Assembly (NCBI RefSeq): GCF_030052815.1
Contig: NC_079505.1
Span: 74,992,668-75,056,667 of the forward strand
From: Hevea brasiliensis
Lineage: Eukaryota; Streptophyta; Magnoliopsida; Malpighiales; Euphorbiaceae
DNA: 64,000 nt
Direction: 5' to 3'
A model generated the notes under the pieces. That model was not told the DNA's origin, made no database searches, and saw nothing but the letters and a program-made list of their open reading frames with translations. A program made the translations under genes and the position numbers. Numbering within the stretch: the first letter of the stretch is position 1; every line of letters starts with the position of its first letter. Positions 44,385 to 56,708 of this stretch are shown here, one piece after another.

Positions 44385-45345
44385 TTGATATAGACATTAA
44401 CACAAGCAGACAAAGATACAAACATGGATACATAGAGACACAAGCACAAACACTAAAAGATATATATATATAGACATGATCACGGACACAAATATGGATA
44501 GACATAAAGACAAATATAGATATACACAAATATACAGACAGACATATACATAGACTTTGACAAAAATAGGCACATACATAAACACACACACAGACAGGCA
44601 TAGATATTGACACAAATTAAGCAGACATAGATAGTGACAAGAATAAAGACAAACAAATACAAACATAGATATCGATAAAAAGATAGACGCAAATAGATAT
44701 AAATATAAACATGCACAAATATAGATAGATAAATACACACACAAATAGATATAAACACAAATATGCACAAATATAGACAGACAAACATAAATACAGACAT
44801 AGACAAACGCAAATATATGCAAACAAACACAGACTGAGACAAGCACAAATCTGACATAAATAGACTTGCATCACAAATATAAATAAAAAAAAAGAAACAA
44901 ATAGATATAGACACATATAAACACAAACATAAATATAAACATAAACAAACATACATGAATAGACATAAATATAGAAATAAATATAAAGACAGATAGATAC
45001 AGACATATATAGACATAGACTGACTGACACATGCAGAAATATAGACGCAAATACAAATATAGACATAGACATATAAAGGCGTAGACAAATAGAAACAGAC
45101 ACAAATATAAACACAAACATAGATATAAGTTAACATAAACAGATAGACAATAATAGTTATATATGTATAGAGAGAGAGAAAGAGAGAGAGAGACACATAC
45201 AAACATCTATAGATAGACACAGACACAAATATAGATACAGACATAAATTGACGTAGATATATACAAATATAAACAGATAGATACAAACATAATTATAGAC
45301 ATAGATAAACACAAACATAATCATAGATAAATAGACACATCATAA
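44385..45345. repeat. Degenerate RAYA-type (GACA/GATA/CACA) microsatellite, about 0.96 kb
   Basis: The plus strand is almost wholly built of four-base words such as GACA, TAGA, CACA, AATA and CATA, in phrases like AGACACAAATATAGACATAG. TTA, CTA and TCA are rare, so all three minus frames stay open for 90-268 codons and give Tyr/Leu/Cys/Ile/Val strings; these are not genes. A short (GA)n run lies at 45171-45192. Confidence 0.9.
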
Positions 45346-48128
45346 GCAAATGACATTATAACTATTTTAAATGGTCATATTTTTAATTAAAAAAGAGAGA
45401 AGAAAAAGTATGTAATAATATATAAAAAAAGATATTTTACAAAAAATAACATTTTAAATTAAATTCTTAATTTATATTCAACATAAAATTTATTTTATTT
45501 AAAATGAATTTTATATTTAATATAAAATATATTAAATAAATATAATTATTTATAAATAAATTTTATGATAAAATTTATTTATAAATTAAATAAAATTCAT
45601 TGTAGTGCTGAAGTACATAGAATTTAACAAAATGAGTTCATCTAAAATTTTTATGAAAATCCACCTGAAAAATTGTCGTTATTTTTTGACTTTTCAACTT
45701 TCATAAACAGAAACACAAGACAAATATAAATAGAAGGAATTTCTAAGAAAAACTTGGAATATTGACCTTTTTTTTCAATTATTATTGCTATTCGTACAAT
45801 TCTCAAATAAAAAGGCCTTGACTTAGAAAAGTTCAGATTGAATGACTTTAGTAATTGGATTTTTTGATCATTCCCGTCAATTCGATTGGTTAGATAAAAA
45901 TATGACATCACCTTGATATCATGGCATGTCACAAGTATAATTTTATTTTATTTATAAAAAATAAAATATATAAAATTAAGGACACAATACAAAAATCTAA
46001 AATCAATTTCGAACGCATCAATACAATCATTAAGAAGTTGAAGAAGTTATTAGGTATATAGGTATCATTTTTTATAATTATATAAGATTTATTTTTTGTA
46101 TCATAAAAGAAATTTATTTTTCTATGAAAGGAAAAATATTATTTTTTAATATTCAGAGTACATTTAATAGTTAGTGTAAGAAGTTGGTAAAGCAATCAAT
46201 AAAATTGTTTCATTTTATTTTTAAAAATGATTTTAACCGTTGTAGTTTTTCTGGTTCACTATTTTAAATGCTATTTAAAAATTTTGTTTAATTATTTTAT
46301 AATTATTATAATTAAAATATATAAAACTTCACTTTAAACTAAATTTTAATGATATACACTACTATTTTGAATAATAGCTCAAATAACAATATCAATGATC
46401 AACCTTGTCCTAAGTTTTATTGGAATATTAAGAAGCTTCTTGTGTATAGGTGTAAATTTTAATAATGATTATTTGAATTTGGTATTTTATTGAAATTTTA
46501 TAACTTATCATTTCACACAATTCAAAATCTCTAATAGTTTCAAATGCAAGCCTGTCCAAATTAAGCTTAGTTATTTGTTCATAGTTTTATTGGTCAAACC
46601 AATTAATTTGGTTTAATTTTTAAAATAACTTTATAAGAGTGTGCCGCCAAATTAAATACGAATATATTAAAAAAATTGTCATATAACACAATTTTTATTT
46701 TTATTTTTATATTTTTTATATAATAATTAATTATCACATTAAAAATTAACTTTTTTTTTATCTAAAAATTTTTAAATTTCAACTATTAAAATCTTATCTC
46801 GTACAAAAATATATTACTAGTTATTTAAAATTCTTTTTACTATATTTTTGAAAAGTTTAAAATTTTTAAATTTCTATGGATTAGAATATCTTTAAAAATT
46901 AACATTTTAACTACATTTTTATTAAATTAAAGAAAGAGTAAATTATTTTTTTAAAAAAATTATATTAATATATGCATATTTATATTTAAATAACTATTCA
47001 CTAAAAGATTATTTACAAAATTTAAGCATTTAATTTTAAAACATTTCTTATTATATTTAAAATTTATAAATATTAATAATGATATTAAAAAAATTGTCAC
47101 TGTCATGTGAGTTTTTTTTTACTTTATTTATTCTTTTATTGATATATATTAAATAATTTAAAAATAATATATTGATCAATTTATTTATTTATTTATTAAT
47201 AATTGAAACAAAATTATAATTAAATAAGAATTTTATTATTAATATTTCTTAATATAATTATGAAAATATGAAATATAAAACTAATAAATTATGTTATTAA
47301 ATTAAAAAAAAATCTATGCAACGCGGTATCTATAAAATTAAAGATTATAAACAGAAAATTTAACTTAGTGATTAAATAAATAAAATTAATTTTTTTTATA
47401 AAAGTAATATTTTAATTCTTAAATTTAGTTATACAAATAAGAAAAAAAAAAACCTATTTTAAGCTTCAATCCACTCATTTTGTTAAAAAATTGTACAATA
47501 AAATTAATATATGCATAATAGTTTTATTGTAATTATTGATTATGATGTAGATCTCACCATAATCAATGATTTTATTAAATCATTGTATGTACAACAGTTC
47601 TATCAAATAAAAATTTTATAAGGCTGGGGAACTCAATCTAATTAATTTTTTTAATTAGGTCTAATACTTTTTTTTCAAATTAGGTCTAATAGACTTTGGA
47701 CCAAACTTTCCATACTTTCTAAACCCATCAATATTTTATTAGACAAGCCATATATTTAGACTCATAACCATTCTGGTTAAACACTGAATTTTGGAATCAA
47801 ATTCACAGCACGTTTTTTTTTTTTTTTTTGAGGGCTACATATGTTCCTAAAATTAATTCATAGTTAATTCATTTTATGATAAAAAGTCGTTTGCTTATAA
47901 AAATTAATGTAGATGAAGAAATTAATAAAATTTTGTCGAAACATCAATTTTCTAGTTCTTGCCATGTAAGTTAGTTCGTATTTTCTTGAATTGATCTTTC
48001 TACGTCTCCAACTCATAATTTCAAGAAACTCCATCTAGATATGCTTGACCTGCTCCCTCCCACCATCGGACATGAAAAAGTTTTCTACCTTCATGCATTC
48101 ACATCCATCCTTCCATCTCTTCACATAC
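45346..48128. other. AT-rich intergenic region upstream of BBE-like gene 2
   Basis: Long A/T runs and no ORF with recognisable features. A possible MITE end lies at 47480-47620. The last 150 bp become less AT-rich and lead into the promoter. Confidence 0.5.
47480..47620 (-). mobile_element. Possible MITE remnant left of BBE-like gene 2
   Basis: Minus strand from 47620 reads TATAAAATTTTTATTTGATA, then GAACTGTTGTACATACA. A 37-bp stretch (47584-47620) matches 50253-50289 in inverted orientation at 33 positions, and weaker similarity continues (ATTATGGTGAGATCT versus ATCATGGAGAAACTC). Two copies of a small non-coding element in opposite orientation are the simplest reading. Target duplications were not identified. 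Confidence 0.35.
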
Positions 48129-48136
48129 TATAAATA
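48129..48136 (+). promoter_or_regulatory. TATA box of BBE-like gene 2
   Basis: TATAAATA followed by GGGG, 71 bp before the ATG at 48200. With transcription starting some 30 bp downstream, the upstream in-frame ATG at 48152 would lie outside or at the very edge of the mRNA, which favours 48200 as the start. Confidence 0.75.
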
Positions 48137-48199
48137 GGGGAGAGCCCCTCCATGAGCACTCACACCCACAAAGAAATCAATCATCTAGAGAGAGATATC

Positions 48200-49810
48200 A
48201 TGGGTTTTTCCTGTTCAAGATTTCCTTCAATGTTTCCATTTCTTTTTGTTCTTCTGTTGTCTTTCTCATGGGCAACTTCAGCTCATACCCATGAAGATTT
48301 TCTTGAATGTCTTCGTCTTCAATCTGAAGACTCTGCGTCTATTTCCAAGCTCATTTACACTCCAATCAATTCCTCCTATTTGTCTGTCTTGCAGTTCTCA
48401 ATCCAAAACCGTAGGTTCAACACGACCACAACCCCAAAACCTCTTGTTATTGTCACCCCTTTGAATGTTTCCCACGTCCAAGCTGCCGTCTCTTGTTCTC
48501 AGAAGCATGGTATGCACATTAGAGTTCGAAGCGGTGGCCATGACTATGAAGGTCTTTCCTACGTTTCTGTACTCCCATTTGTCATTATTGATCTCATCAA
48601 TCTTCAGTCTGTCACTGTTGATGCAACCAACAACACTGCATGGGTTGAAGCTGGTGCAACTAATGGCAAACTTTACTATTCAATTGCTCAGAAAAGTAGA
48701 ACTCTTGGATTTCCGGCAGGCGTTTGCCCTACCGTAGGTCTTGGAGGGCACATTAGCGGTGGAGGATATGGCTTGTTGTTGCGTAAATATGGCCTTGCAG
48801 CAGATAATGTAATTGACGCCCAGTTGATTGATGTTAATGGTAGAATCCTCGATAGAGCTTCAATGGGTGAAGATCTTTTCTGGGCCATTAGAGGAGGTGG
48901 AGGAAATACCTTTGGAATTGTTGTTGCATGGAAAGTAAACTTGGTTCCAGTTCCAGCTACCGTGACTGTGTTCACAGTGGAAAAAACCTTGGAACAGAAT
49001 GCAACCCAACTTGTCAATCGGTGGCAGTATGTGGCAGATAAGCTTCATGAAGATTTGTTCATCCGAGTTATCCTAGAAAGGGTTAATTCTAGCAATCAAC
49101 AAGGAAAAACAACAATAAGAGCCGCATTTAATTCTTTGTTTCTTGGTGGAGTCGATAGACTTCTTCCACTGATGCAAGAGAGCTTTCCTGAACTGGGTTT
49201 GGCGAAAGACGATTGCACTGAAATGAGCTGGATCGAATCCACCCTCTACTTCGCTGGATTCTCAAGAAATACATCCCTGGAGATTTTGCTTAACAGGACT
49301 CAACCATCAGTGAGGTTTTTCAAAGCAAAATCTGACTATGTGAAGGAACCTATGCCTGAGGTTGCATTGGAAGGCATATGGGAAAGTCTGTTCCAATTAG
49401 AAGTGGGTTCAGGTCAGTTGATCTTTAGTCCTTATGGAGGAAGAATGAGTGAAATTTCAGAGTCCAGCATTCCATTTCCACATAGAGCTGGGAATTTATA
49501 CAAAATTCAGCACTTGGCTTATTGGGATGAAGAAGGAATTGAGGAATCAAATAGGCACATAAGTTGGATCAGAAGGCTTTACAGTTTCCTGGCTCCCTAT
49601 GTTTCAAAAAATCCAAGATTAGCATACATCAACTACAGGGATCTTGACATTGGGATCAATAACCAGGGAAACACAAGTTACAAGCAAGCAAGCATTTGGG
49701 GTATCAAGTATTTCAAGAGTAACTTTGACAGGTTGGTCCATGTCAAGACCCAAGTTGATCCTTCTAATTTCTTCAGAAACGAACAAAGCATCCCACCTTT
49801 CTCAGCTTGA
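48200..49810 (+). CDS. BBE-like FAD-linked oxidoreductase 2 (Val at oxygen gatekeeper)
   Basis: 536 residues from ATG 48200, one exon. An in-frame ATG at 48152 would add 16 residues but spoils the signal peptide (MGFSCSRF then FPFLFVLLLSFSWATSA) and lies too near the TATA box. FAD_binding_4 fold: RVRSGGHDYEGLSY with His114 and FPAGVCPTVGLGGHISGGGYG with Cys176 for bicovalent FAD. FSPYGGRMSE and the BBE domain (YINYRDLDIGIN, FFRNEQSIPP) are complete. Residue 179 (CPTV) is Val, the variant that in the Arabidopsis BBE-like 15 work raises O2 reactivity, so an H2O2-producing oxidase is inferred. N-glycosylation sequons are frequent (NSS, NVS, NNT, NAT, NTS). Secreted or vacuolar location expected. 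Substrate unknown; divergent from gene 1 in sequence as well as orientation. Confidence 0.96.
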   Translation: MGFSCSRFPSMFPFLFVLLLSFSWATSAHTHEDFLECLRLQSEDSASISKLIYTPINSSYLSVLQFSIQNRRFNTTTTPKPLVIVTPLNVSHVQAAVSCSQKHGMHIRVRSGGHDYEGLSYVSVLPFVIIDLINLQSVTVDATNNTAWVEAGATNGKLYYSIAQKSRTLGFPAGVCPTVGLGGHISGGGYGLLLRKYGLAADNVIDAQLIDVNGRILDRASMGEDLFWAIRGGGGNTFGIVVAWKVNLVPVPATVTVFTVEKTLEQNATQLVNRWQYVADKLHEDLFIRVILERVNSSNQQGKTTIRAAFNSLFLGGVDRLLPLMQESFPELGLAKDDCTEMSWIESTLYFAGFSRNTSLEILLNRTQPSVRFFKAKSDYVKEPMPEVALEGIWESLFQLEVGSGQLIFSPYGGRMSEISESSIPFPHRAGNLYKIQHLAYWDEEGIEESNRHISWIRRLYSFLAPYVSKNPRLAYINYRDLDIGINNQGNTSYKQASIWGIKYFKSNFDRLVHVKTQVDPSNFFRNEQSIPPFSA

Positions 49811-51840
49811 TCATCATGATGAAGAAGAAGGATCATATAAGGTTGAGCAGCCTAATAAGGATGTTCGTGTTCTCTATTGGACATCCATGTGTAGGTTAAT
49901 AATTGCTATGCGATTCTTTGAATGGAATTAGGTTTCATGCATAATCTAATAAAATTTGATGTCAAAAAATTAAAAAAGAATAAAAATGCATATGTAGAAT
50001 TTGTAAATTGAGAAATAAAAGTTTGCTATGCACCCATCTAGACCATAGGATTTCGTGTGTATTTCATAATGTTTTATTGATATTATTTTCTTTTTGATCA
50101 GTTCAATCGGGAATTAAATCCATGACTTCGCAATTACGTATAATGGTGCGAGTAAGCATTCCTATTACATGAATGAAATTTACGTTAAAAAAATTTGAGG
50201 GAAGCTTTAAAAGGGATTATTAGATTTACTTGTATAGTATTTCTCATAATTATATGAAATTTTTATTTGATGTAACTGTTGTACGTACAACAGTTTAATT
50301 ATAATTATTAATCATGGAGAAACTCACCTTTCATATTATAAGAATGATTTACTTATCTGTGAAAGAGATAATACTATTTTTATTTGTACCGGGAGTATTT
50401 TTTAATATTTTTTTAAAAAAAAACAAAAAATTAAATATTGAAAAATATATAATTAAATACAGACGAAAGAAGTTTCTTTTATTTATTGTAATGTAGAGAT
50501 GCTAATTTTAGGAAGCATGTGTTTTGGTTGGACAGTTTGACTCTTCTCAGGTTTTAGTTAGTTACCCTTTGGCCTTTGGATTTGTAAGAAGCCTAACTAT
50601 CACCGCCAAAGCACCGTTGGTAGTTATCACTTTCAAATTCCAAATTCCAAGCCTAAATATTTCTCTCAAAATTTCAATATATATGATAACAGTAGATACC
50701 TATTTTTTACCCTTATAAATGCATGCTTTGCAGATATAGTGAGTACCTTATATTAGAAATACTATTGAATGAAAAAAAATCTTGAAATATTTTAGAAACT
50801 ATGGAAAAATTAGAAAATTAATAAAATAAAATAATTTTTTAGAAAATAATTCGTTTTAATTTATAAAAATAAAAAATTTTATGCTTAAAAAGAGAGTCTA
50901 AAGCGTGTATTATTTAATTAAATTTAATTTTATATTTTCTGAACTTCAAATGAGCCTACTTAATAATTAAATAAGTTAAATTAATAAACCAAGCCCATTA
51001 TTTTTTAATTTTTGGTTAAATTAATAAAAATGAACTTAAATGGACTTTTGGGTTTAATTATTATTTTTTTAAACAACTTTTTCAAGAATTTTAATAAATA
51101 AAAAAATAAAAAGAGATTATCTCTTGGTCATGTTCCACCCAGGGATAATTCAAGTTTTTTTTTAATTAATTTTTATTTTATTATTTAGATAAGATAAAAT
51201 AAAATAAAAAAAATAAAAAAAAACAAACATATCTTCTCCCCGTTTCTTAGAAGGGTGTGTGTATATATATATATAATTTATTTATTTATTTTTTAAATTT
51301 TATTTATATTCATTGTTTTTAATTTAATTATGTTAGTTTTTATCTTATCACCTAATCCTATTATAAAATTCATCATTATGATCAGGGTTTAGAGAGGGGA
51401 TTAAAGTGGCTGAAATTAAAGAAATTTAGGTTAATTTTTTGCTCATAATTAGTGTGTGAGAGAGAGCTTCTCATTAGAATTTTTTCCCTCTCCAATTGTA
51501 CTTACAATCTTTCCCACACATTCGCACAACTGTACCTTAATTCATTTAGTTTGTGTTAATTAATCATTATCAAATTATTTTAGTTCATTAGGTTTCTAAC
51601 ATTCCATAGCCTTCCAAGAAGTTAAGGGAGAGTTTCAATTTCAAAGAAATCTATTCCAAGAAAAGATATGTCTAATTGGACACTCACAACTCCAAATAGT
51701 GTATTTTGTCTGTTTTATTACTTTTGAATTTTCATCATGTAAATGCTAAATTTTAGGTTTATTAATAATTTTAATGAATTCATGGGCCTTTTCCACATGG
51801 AATAGCCTTTTGAATAAAAAAAAAAAAAACCTTTTCTCTA

Positions 51841-51907
<67 letters not shown>

Positions 51908-52009
51908 TTATTATTATTTTTTTTTGTAAGTTGATAATTGATTAAGAACGTTTTCTAGGTTACAAGAATTTATAAATTCTATTTAAGGGTCTATAATTGT
52001 TTGTTTTCC
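49811..52009. other. 3' flank of BBE-like gene 2 and AT-rich spacer
   Basis: AATAAAATTTG about 140 bp after the stop is a plausible poly(A) signal region. A MITE-like inverted match lies at 50253-50330. A (TA)n run of 58 bp lies at 51846-51903. Small ORFs are AT-rich chance frames. Confidence 0.5.
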
Positions 52010-52217
52010 TTCAATTGTTTTGTTTCTTTACTGCCATTTTAGGGCCATTTCATATAATATGCTAACATAGCATGTTATATCTATACAAAGTACATAGAAT
52101 ATTCTATTGTTATTCTTTTCACTTAGCATTTTATATTTTAAGTGGGGTGTATCAGAGTAGATTATTGACCAAATTTAATTGAATACATGCTAAATTTTTC
52201 TCATTTTATAATAATAA
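52010..52217 (+). repeat. Duplicated block copy 2, left part
   Basis: TTTTGTTTCTTTACTGCCATTTTAGG and ATTCTTTTCACTTAGCAT match 23632-23973, with deletions and more divergence than the right part. It stops at ATAATAATA where copy 1 continues AAAATTTTACTT; that continuation is found at 60353. Confidence 0.85.
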
Positions 52218-52845
52218 CTAGTATAACGCTCATGTTATATATGGATAATTTATAATTTTTATTTTTTAATTTAATATTTAATTATATTTTAAATAAGGTA
52301 AATTATTATTATTAAATTAATTTTAAATTAAAATTTCTCTCTTATTTAATTTAATAAATTTTTACTTATTATAATAATAAATTTTTTATTAATTTATGAT
52401 ATAATTAATTAAAATACCTATTTGAATCTTTTTATATATATATTAATAGCAATTTTCATGATTATTTTGTTTAAAATGTAATAAAAGTACTTTATTCAAA
52501 AAATAATTTAAATTTCATAAAATAGTTATATTTTATCTCATAATTTATATAAATTAATATTTATTTTTTATAAATTATAGAAAATACATTAGATTAATTA
52601 GAAAATAATATTATTTTAAAAATATAATATATTTTGTTATTAATATAATAAAATTATTAAATTACTAATAATGAATTGAATTACTTAATTTTAATAAAAA
52701 TGAAAATATATAACATATTTATTAGTTAAAAATAACATTTTATTATGTTATCTTTAAAAAAATACTATGTTTAAGTGTAATTTTTTTTATTAATTTGATA
52801 TATTTTCCATAAAATAATTCTTTGACAAAAGTGTTATCAATTTAT

Positions 52846-54188
52846 TGATGCATACATTTTGCATAATCATTTAGGTTTAATTTCATAGCCATTTTATTTG
52901 ATTATTAGTCACTTTTAGCTAATTTCATTAGTTATTTAGTTAGTTTTTCATAATTGTCAATTTTAGATTAATTTGTAAATTTTACTTTGTTTTGTAGGAA
53001 AAATGGTGTTTTTGAAGGACTAAAAAGAAATTTTACTTTTGAGGAATGATTTCTGCAGCCAAAGATGTCAAAAACAAGTTTCAAAGTTGAAGTATGCATT
53101 GGCCAAATTGCGCATAACTTACTGCATAAGTTATGCAGATCTGCATAAGGAGAAGAAACACTGTTCCAATTCCTGCCGAATTGTGCATAAGTTGCCGCAT
53201 AACTTATGCAGATTCGTGCCTCCCTTATGCAGCCTCACAGAATTGTGCATAACTTATGCACTTGGTCATGCAGTTTCGCATAAGAGAGCCAGAAACCAGC
53301 CAAAAACTGTATAAGGGACTGCATGACTTATGCAGTCCACTTATGCAGTCCCACAAAGACTTCATTAATGAGCTGGCAGAAGATTCCCTCAGAAAATCTC
53401 ACCTCAAACACACCATTTTAGGGCTCTATGTCAGAAAAAGTTATAAATAGTCCCATATCCCATTTTAAAAAGAGAGGAAGAAAGAGAGGAAGAAAAGGAA
53501 AGGAAAGGGGCAGCAGCTGAAGAGTCAAAAACGTCACTCCCACCATTTCTAAACAGATTTGGAGTTTTCTTTCCTTTATTGCACATTTCCTACCTTTCTT
53601 GTATCGGGTTTCTTTAGTTTTAGTTTATTTTTATGATTTATTTCCTCTTTTACTTAGAATTTCTTGTGTTAAACATGGATTGTGAGTAGTTTTATTTGAT
53701 TCTGGAGTAAGGGATGTAATATTTTAGTTATTTTTGTGGATTTGAACTGGGTTAGTCCCAATTTAATGAATTTATGAGGTTTAATCCATTTCTTGTGTGC
53801 TTATTCACATGCTTAATGAAGGGCCCCATTAAGTTATGTTCTTAATCCTTGGTTGAAGCACCGAAAGGAGAAAACCAAGTAATAGTTAATCAAGAAATTG
53901 GACTTAATTAACTTAGATATAGAAATAGACTAAGGGTTAAGAGGGTTTTAATAGATTGATTAAAGAACCTAATGGGTCTTGGTTAATTTTAACTCCACGA
54001 AAGTAGGATTAAGTTAATTAAGACACTCTTTGTCTCACTCGAAAGAGTTTTCAAAGGATTTTAGAATTAATCTCCTTTAAACCCATAAATTTCATGGATT
54101 GGGCTAGCTAGGAAAAATCCCAAAATGACTTAAATATGAACCCTTAACTCCAGAATCGTCTTTCATCAATTAGTGCTTGGAATTTTAC
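52846..54188 (+). repeat. Athila-like LTR 1, 3' truncated
   Basis: Matches 57269-58596 with scattered changes and small indels, then diverges at 54189. TATA box TATAAATA at 53442-53449. Small ORFs here (53039, 53256) have direct counterparts in LTR 2 and are not genes. Confidence 0.93.
53088..53350. repeat. Cluster of GCATAA/TTATGC words in LTR U3
   Basis: The inverted pair GCATAA and TTATGC occurs more than a dozen times within 260 bp, for example GCATAAGTTATGCAG. The cluster is repeated in LTR 2 (57530-57760) and a looser version lies at 55380-55530 in the internal region. It ends about 90 bp upstream of the TATA box. Confidence 0.85.
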
Positions 54189-55113
54189 AGGGGTAGAGGT
54201 AGCAAACAAAGGTGTTTGGAATGCTGCTCAGTTTTGGAGGATTATCACAAACCAACCTCAGACTTTTTCCGCTGGCAGATCCAAGACCTCTAAAATACTA
54301 GACCCTGCACTTAGATTTATCCATAGGCTTATTACTAGCACTATCTTGGGCAAAGGGACTAGTTCTGGTGCTGTTGGCAAATCTGAATTGTTCATGCTAT
54401 GGTGTGCTTTTCACAAAGTCAAAGTTTCTCCTGGTTACTTCTTTTGTGAGCATGTGTTACATATTGCCACCAAATCCATAGGTGATATAGTAATGGGTGG
54501 GCTCATAATCACATGACTAAGCATTTTGGTTTTAATCCTAAGAGCATCCACTACCAAAGACTTTGGACACTCTATATTTTGATGCTACACACCTATCCAA
54601 AACTGGATTCAGTTTGCCACCTTCTGACACTGCACAACCAGCAGTTGACACAAGACCCACTGCACAACCAGAGGCACAATGTCTCCACCACCCAACAAAG
54701 ATTCTACCGAACCTACACCACCCACTCACCGCACAGGATATCGGCCAGATTCTGCACAGCCTACACCTTCTGCAGCTGAACCCTCTTCATTCACAGCACC
54801 TCCTCCCTTCAACACTAAAGCCTTATTCACCTATCTTGAAAGGCTTAGTGATGATATATATTTTGTGGATAGAAAGCTTGAATCTGGTCTTGATACCTTT
54901 AAGGATCGTCATGATCAACTCTTTGATTTTGTCATGGAAACCAGAGATAAGCAGAAAGAATTAAAGGAGATGATGAAGCAGCTCATGGTTTTTCTGGGAA
55001 TGCCACCTCCACCTCCATCACCTCCTCCAGAACCATCACTTCGACAGCAGCCAGCTCCAACCAGTCCCTTAGCAGCATCTTTGGACAAGGGCAAAATAAT
55101 AGAATTAGATTAG
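54189..55113 (+). pseudogene. Athila post-pol ORF (ATHILA ORF-1 / env-like position), frameshifted
   Basis: From the deletion point one frame reads GVEVANKGVWNAAQFWRI ... LRFIHRLITSTILGKG ... ELFMLWCAFHKVKVSPGYFF to TGA at about 54513. It resembles the ATHILA ORF-1 family. Frameshifts then lead through MTKHFGFNPKSIHY and a Thr/Pro/Gln-rich part to a final frame 54679-55113 with LERLSDDIYFVDRKLESGLDTFKDRHDQLFDFV (coiled coil) and a Pro-rich tail. No transmembrane segment is obvious in what remains. Not functional. Confidence 0.7.
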
Positions 55114-56664
55114 TTTTTATTTTGATCCTGTACAAACTTCTAGGAGTTTTTTTTTTCTTTTTGGATGTGCTAAAACAATTTTAGTTTACCTTGAATTATG
55201 TTTTTCTTGAAGTTTTATTGGATGGCTATTCCATTAATTTTTCATTGATTCTCATTGCCTTTACTGCCCTTTTGTGCATAGTTGTCCATACACTGTATAT
55301 ATTTGCATGCTTCTACTGGTGTTTGCACATTTTTCATTGCTAATCATCATGCAGCAGCTTTTGAATATACTGCACAGGCTGTAATCCCCTTATGCAAATG
55401 TTCTGCATAGCTTGTGTAGTCCTTATTGCCACTCATGCAGAACCGCACAGCTTATGCACCCTCCTTATGCACCTACTCTGTACAGTATTTTATTATGCAT
55501 AACCTATGCAGCTTCTTATGCATCACCATTATCTCTTGAATTCTCATATGCTCTATACCAGGTAACTCTTTCTTTTTGCTCTTAAATTTCACAAATCTTG
55601 GTCATTCCTCTTTACTTTGAGTTTTGATAATGCACTGCTTGAGACATTGAGGACAATGTCTAATTTTGAGTTTGGGGTTGTGCATTTTGATTTTTGCTAC
55701 ATTTTTCACATTTTGAGTATAGGAACATCTCACCCCATTCCATTTACATATATTATAAATATTTTACATATACATCCATACATACATATACATAACACAT
55801 TTACACACACATTATACATCACTTAGAAATTGTACACATTGCACACAAATAGATTTCCTCCATTTAGTTAATGCATTGCTCATTTTTAGGAATCATGCAT
55901 CATGCATTAAAATCTTTTGCCAAATCCCTTGAGTAGTTGCCTATGAGAGTGATTTGACTTACCTTTAGTTGGGTTTGTGGATTGAAAGTTTCCTAAGAGA
56001 TGTAAAGTTTTGAAGTGTCTATCCCTTACCTATATCTTCTTAGCCAAAAAGCCACCCAACTAGTCCTTTAGAGATTGGAGTGTTTAGAGGGAGTTATTGG
56101 ATATAAGATAGTCAAATGATGTCTCACCAATCCTAGAACAAATTTTCTAAACCTTTCAAGGCGAAATACCAGCTTGTACTTGAAAAGAGAGATGATTAGG
56201 CATTCTTTGATTTAAACCTTCTCATTTTAAACCTTTGGCCCTTTTCCTAATTAAAATTGACCCTTGCAAACCCCTTTGAGCCTTTTTATTCATAATTTTT
56301 CTTGAAATATTGCTACCTAGCTAATGAACCAAACACTCCAACCCTTTTCATGAGAATAATTATTTATAACACTAGGTACATAAAAAAAAAAAGAAAAGAA
56401 AAGAAAAAAAAATACAATAAAAGGGAGAAGAAATGCTTGTCATCTTGTAAAAGTGCTAGTATATGTACTTTTCATTATTGTCATTCAAATTGAAAGAAAT
56501 CCACCCAAAGTATTAAAAGAAATGAGTTTGGGGGTGGCAATTTTAGGGACAATCATCAAAAGAAAATGCAAGATACAAGTTTAAAGTATCAAAATGTCCC
56601 TCATTTTTATATGTTTTGTAAAATATGCTAGTACTTGACAATTCTCATTACGTATTTCTCCCCT

Positions 56665-56708
<44 letters not shown>

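Noticed and set aside
44397..45286. Long overlapping minus-strand ORFs (149, 167, 268 and 111 codons) rich in Tyr, Leu, Cys, Ile, Val
   Set aside because: They read a four-base microsatellite that lacks stop triplets on that strand; three frames are open at once and no domain or codon bias is seen.
48152..48199. Upstream in-frame ATG for BBE-like gene 2
   Set aside because: It lies 16 bp after the TATA box, probably before transcription starts, and would place 16 polar residues ahead of a good signal peptide.
53039..53450. Cys/His-containing ORFs in the Athila-like LTR (also 57509-57736)
   Set aside because: Present because both LTRs are alike; they read the GCATAA word field upstream of the TATA box and have no family resemblance.
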